Assembly: GCF_041346945.1 (NCBI RefSeq)
Contig: NZ_CP166850.1
Location: 496,001 to 560,000, forward strand
Reading direction: 5' to 3'
DNA length: 64,000 bases
Origin: Amycolatopsis sp. cg9
GTDB lineage: Bacteria; Actinomycetota; Actinomycetes; Mycobacteriales; Pseudonocardiaceae
Shown here: positions 62,091-64,000 of the stretch, one piece after another
Position numbering within the stretch: position 1 is the stretch's first letter
Layout of the letters: each line of letters begins with the position of its first letter
Notes under the pieces: generated by a model
What the model saw: only the letters and a program-made list of their open reading frames with translations
What the model was told of the DNA's origin: nothing
Databases searched by the model: none
Translations under genes and position numbers: made by a program

Positions 62091-62252
62091 ATGAAGGTCG
62101 TCTGTTCGTTTTCGCTGCTCCTGCGGCTGGCTTTCCGGCTGACCGCGGCGGCACTGGTGGCGGGGATCGCGCTGGGCCACCAGCCGGCGCCCGGCACCGC
62201 GCCGCAGCAGCTCACCCCGGTGGTCGCCGCGTACGGAGAGGAGGTGCGGTAG
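62091..62252 (+). CDS. Small secreted or membrane peptide (53 aa), micro-ORF 1
   Basis: ATG 62091 has AAGGAG six bases upstream. The product has a positively charged start, a hydrophobic helix (LLLRLAFRLTAAALVAGIAL) and a short polar tail (GHQPAPGTAPQQLTPVVAAY). It is followed three bases later by an 18-residue ORF and then a perfect terminator. Function unknown. Confidence 0.6.
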   Translation: MKVVCSFSLLLRLAFRLTAAALVAGIALGHQPAPGTAPQQLTPVVAAYGEEVR

Positions 62253-62254
62253 CG

Positions 62255-62311
62255 ATGCAGACCCACGCCATCGGGCTCGTCCTGGCCCTGCTGACCGTCG
62301 TGTTCGGCTGA
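62255..62311 (+). CDS. 18-residue hydrophobic peptide, micro-ORF 2
   Basis: MQTHAIGLVLALLTVVFG, closed by TGA 62309-62311. GAGGAGG lies 10 bases upstream, inside the end of micro-ORF 1, and the ORF starts two bases after that stop, which suggests coupling. A hairpin terminator begins 25 bases later. It is nearly all membrane-helix residues. Too short to be detected by usual gene callers. Confidence 0.45.
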   Translation: MQTHAIGLVLALLTVVFG

Positions 62312-62335
62312 GGCCGGCATGCGACCCGACAACGA

Positions 62336-62360
62336 GCCGGCCGGGGCTGCCCCGGCCGGC
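62336..62360. terminator. Perfect hairpin terminator after the micro-ORFs
   Basis: GCCGGCCGGGG (62336-62346) pairs perfectly with CCCCGGCCGGC (62350-62360) around CTG, followed by CTTCCC. Confidence 0.8.
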
Positions 62361-62426
62361 CTTCCCGGCCGGTGTCCCGGCACCGTGACCACGGCCATAC
62401 TTGTCCTTCGACGAGGGTGGGTGCTG

Positions 62427-64000
62427 ATGAGCGAACGAGCGACGTTCGGCGCGGAGCTGCGCCGCCTGCGCCGCGCCGCCGGCGTCTCCCTCACGGAACT
62501 GGCGGACCGCGTCCACTACAGCAAGGGCTACCTGAGCAAGGTCGAAACCGGCCTCACCGCGCCGAACGCGGCGCTGGCCGCCCTCTGCGAGGCCGAACTC
62601 GGCGCGCCCGGGGTGCTCACCGCGCTGCTCCCGCGCGAACCGGCTCGCCGGCGCACCCGGCCCGACGTCCGCCCGTCGGGGCTGCCGCCGGCCACCGCGG
62701 ACTTCACCGGCCGGGCCGCCGAACTGCGGGCGGTCCGCGACGCGCTGGAGGCCGACGCCGGTGTCTGCGTCGTGTCCGGCATGGGCGGCGTCGGCAAGAC
62801 GGCACTCGCGGTCCGCTGCGCCCACCGGCTGGAAGCGGCGTTCGCCGACGGGTGCCTGTTCGTCGACCTCCACGGCCAGGGCGACACCCCGGTGCCGGCC
62901 GCCGCGGTGCACGACCGCCTGCTGCGCGTGCTGGGCGTGCCCGCGGAGCGGATCCCGGCCGACCCCGACGACCGCGCCGCCCTCTACCGCTCGCGGCTGC
63001 GCGGCCGCAGCCTGCTGCTCGTGCTCGACAACGCGGGCAGCGCCGCGCAGGTCCGCCCGCTGCTGCCCGCCGAGCCGAAGTGCCGGGTGCTCGTCACCGC
63101 CCGGTCGCGGCTGACCGCGCTCGACGACGCGCGGCACGTCTCGCTCGACGTGCTCCCCGCCGGCGCCGCGGCGGAGCTGGTCTCCGCGCTGACCGGCGCC
63201 GGCGCGGCGGACGCGGCCCGCGTCGCGGACCGGTGCGGCCGGCTGCCGCTGGCCATCCGGATCGCCGCGGCCCGGCTGCGCGCGCACCCGGCGTGGGACC
63301 TGGCCGAGCTCGACCGGCGGCTGGCGGGCGAAGCGGACCGGCTCGGCGAGCTCGACGACGGCGAACGCAGCCTGTCCGCGGCCTTCCGGCTGTCGGCGCG
63401 GCAGCTCGACGCCGCGGAAGCCCGGCTGTTCGGGCTGCTGGCCCTGCACCCGGGCAGCGACCTCGACGTGCGCGCGGCGAGCGCGCTCGGCGGGCTCCCG
63501 CCCCGGGAGACCGACCGGCTGCTCGACCGGCTGCACGACGCGTACCTGGTCACCCAGCCCGCGGCCGACCGCTACGGCTTCCACGACCTCCTGCGCGCGT
63601 TCGCCGCCGGGACCCCGCTGGCCGAGGGCGAGCGGGAGCGGGCGTTCGGCAGGCTCGCCGCGTTCGCCGTCCGGGAGGCCGAGCGCGCCGACCGGGAGCT
63701 GGCCCCGCAGCGCTACCGCCCGGAGATCGGCTACCCCGCCGAGCTCCCGGAGCCGGCGCCGCTCGACGGCGTCGCGTGGTTCCGCGCCGAGTGGCCGAAC
63801 CTGGTGGCGCTGTGCCGCCGGGCCGGCGAGCTGGGCGAACACGACCGGTGCTGGCAGCTCGCGTTCTTCCTGCGCGGGTACTTCTTCCTGGCGAAGCTGT
63901 GGGACCCGTGGATCGCGACGCACCGCTGGGCCCGCGCGGCGGCCGAAGCGGCGGGCGACCGGTGGGCGCTGGCGATCACGACGGCCAACCTCGGCGTCGC
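62427..64000 (+). CDS. XRE-type HTH fused to NB-ARC ATPase (partial, runs off the window)
   Basis: 524 codons are present and the frame is open at the window end. The N-terminal XRE HTH is FGAELRRLRRAAGVSLTELA then DRVHYSKGYLSKVETG (residues 7-42). After a linker the NB-ARC domain has FTGRAAELRAV, Walker A GMGGVGKTAL (K124), LLLVLDNAGSAAQVRPLLPA and GGRLPLAIRIAAARL-type GLPL sequence near 272. A winged-helix segment and the start of the TPR region (LGEHDRCWQLAFFLRGYFFL) follow. Members are ATP-switch regulators common in actinomycetes. ATG 62427 has GAGGGTGG upstream. Confidence 0.88.
   Translation, partial: MSERATFGAELRRLRRAAGVSLTELADRVHYSKGYLSKVETGLTAPNAALAALCEAELGAPGVLTALLPREPARRRTRPDVRPSGLPPATADFTGRAAELRAVRDALEADAGVCVVSGMGGVGKTALAVRCAHRLEAAFADGCLFVDLHGQGDTPVPAAAVHDRLLRVLGVPAERIPADPDDRAALYRSRLRGRSLLLVLDNAGSAAQVRPLLPAEPKCRVLVTARSRLTALDDARHVSLDVLPAGAAAELVSALTGAGAADAARVADRCGRLPLAIRIAAARLRAHPAWDLAELDRRLAGEADRLGELDDGERSLSAAFRLSARQLDAAEARLFGLLALHPGSDLDVRAASALGGLPPRETDRLLDRLHDAYLVTQPAADRYGFHDLLRAFAAGTPLAEGERERAFGRLAAFAVREAERADRELAPQRYRPEIGYPAELPEPAPLDGVAWFRAEWPNLVALCRRAGELGEHDRCWQLAFFLRGYFFLAKLWDPWIATHRWARAAAEAAGDRWALAITTANLGV

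Overview
The window is about 64 kb of very GC-rich DNA with many GTG starts, 4-bp start/stop overlaps, SARP/LuxR/NB-ARC regulators, an SsgA-like gene, SigK/RskA, a cholesterol oxidase with a KstR-type box and several families of dispersed perfect palindromes. This fits a filamentous actinomycete of the Pseudonocardiales, most likely Amycolatopsis or a close relative. The genus is inferred from gene content and style, not from a marker gene. I saw no rRNA, tRNA, IS element, prophage or CRISPR array.

Layout. 0-10 kb: the end of larC; an ABC-F ATPase behind a leader peptide and hairpin; ohr; a lipoprotein hydrolase; a large LuxR-type (LAL) regulator divergent from a secreted tannase/feruloyl esterase-like hydrolase; a DUF6130-like lipoprotein; an aldo/keto reductase. 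10-17.5 kb: a small double-HTH protein, an NB-ARC/TPR protein, a SARP-NB-ARC-TPR regulator divergent from a coupled GT-B-like gene pair, then a structured leader with a 25-residue ORF and a terminator. 17.5-23 kb: an amidohydrolase/GAF/MFS operon divergent from its RpiR regulator, a maleate isomerase-like gene and a GAF-ANTAR regulator. 23-33 kb: a compact arabinogalactan-type locus (two ABC permeases, binding lipoprotein, GH51, GH35, secreted GH30) with a divergent LacI regulator and two operators. 33-41 kb: DsbA-like oxidoreductase, QsdR/TetR regulator, a secreted cutinase/PET-hydrolase homologue, XRE/AKR divergent pair, MDR oxidoreductase with an array of TetR operators, and a flavin monooxygenase. 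40.7-44.6 kb: fasciclin lipoprotein, sulfite-oxidase-like enzyme, RskA and SigK. 44.7-46.4 kb: a frameshifted KAP NTPase fused to a receiver-like domain. 46.6-53.5 kb: SsgA-like protein, acyl-CoA ligase-like enzyme, ilvD, a DapB-like dehydrogenase coupled to an AhpD-like protein, and cholesterol oxidase. 53.5-56 kb: S4 RNA-binding protein and two related ECF sigma factors flanking a cupin. 56.4-64 kb: a TIR-NB-ARC-TPR protein next to a membrane Ser/Thr kinase with an extracellular NPCBM-like domain, an unknown HTH-like protein, two micro-ORFs and the start of an XRE-NB-ARC protein.

Most loci are self-contained regulator-plus-target modules whose operators are visible: RpiR, LacI, TetR and KstR-type boxes and a SigK-type promoter. 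The most unusual parts are the TIR-STAND/kinase pair, the broken KAP-receiver fusion, the PET-hydrolase homologue, the structured leader at 17.2 kb, and the palindromes that supply stop codons to neighbouring genes.
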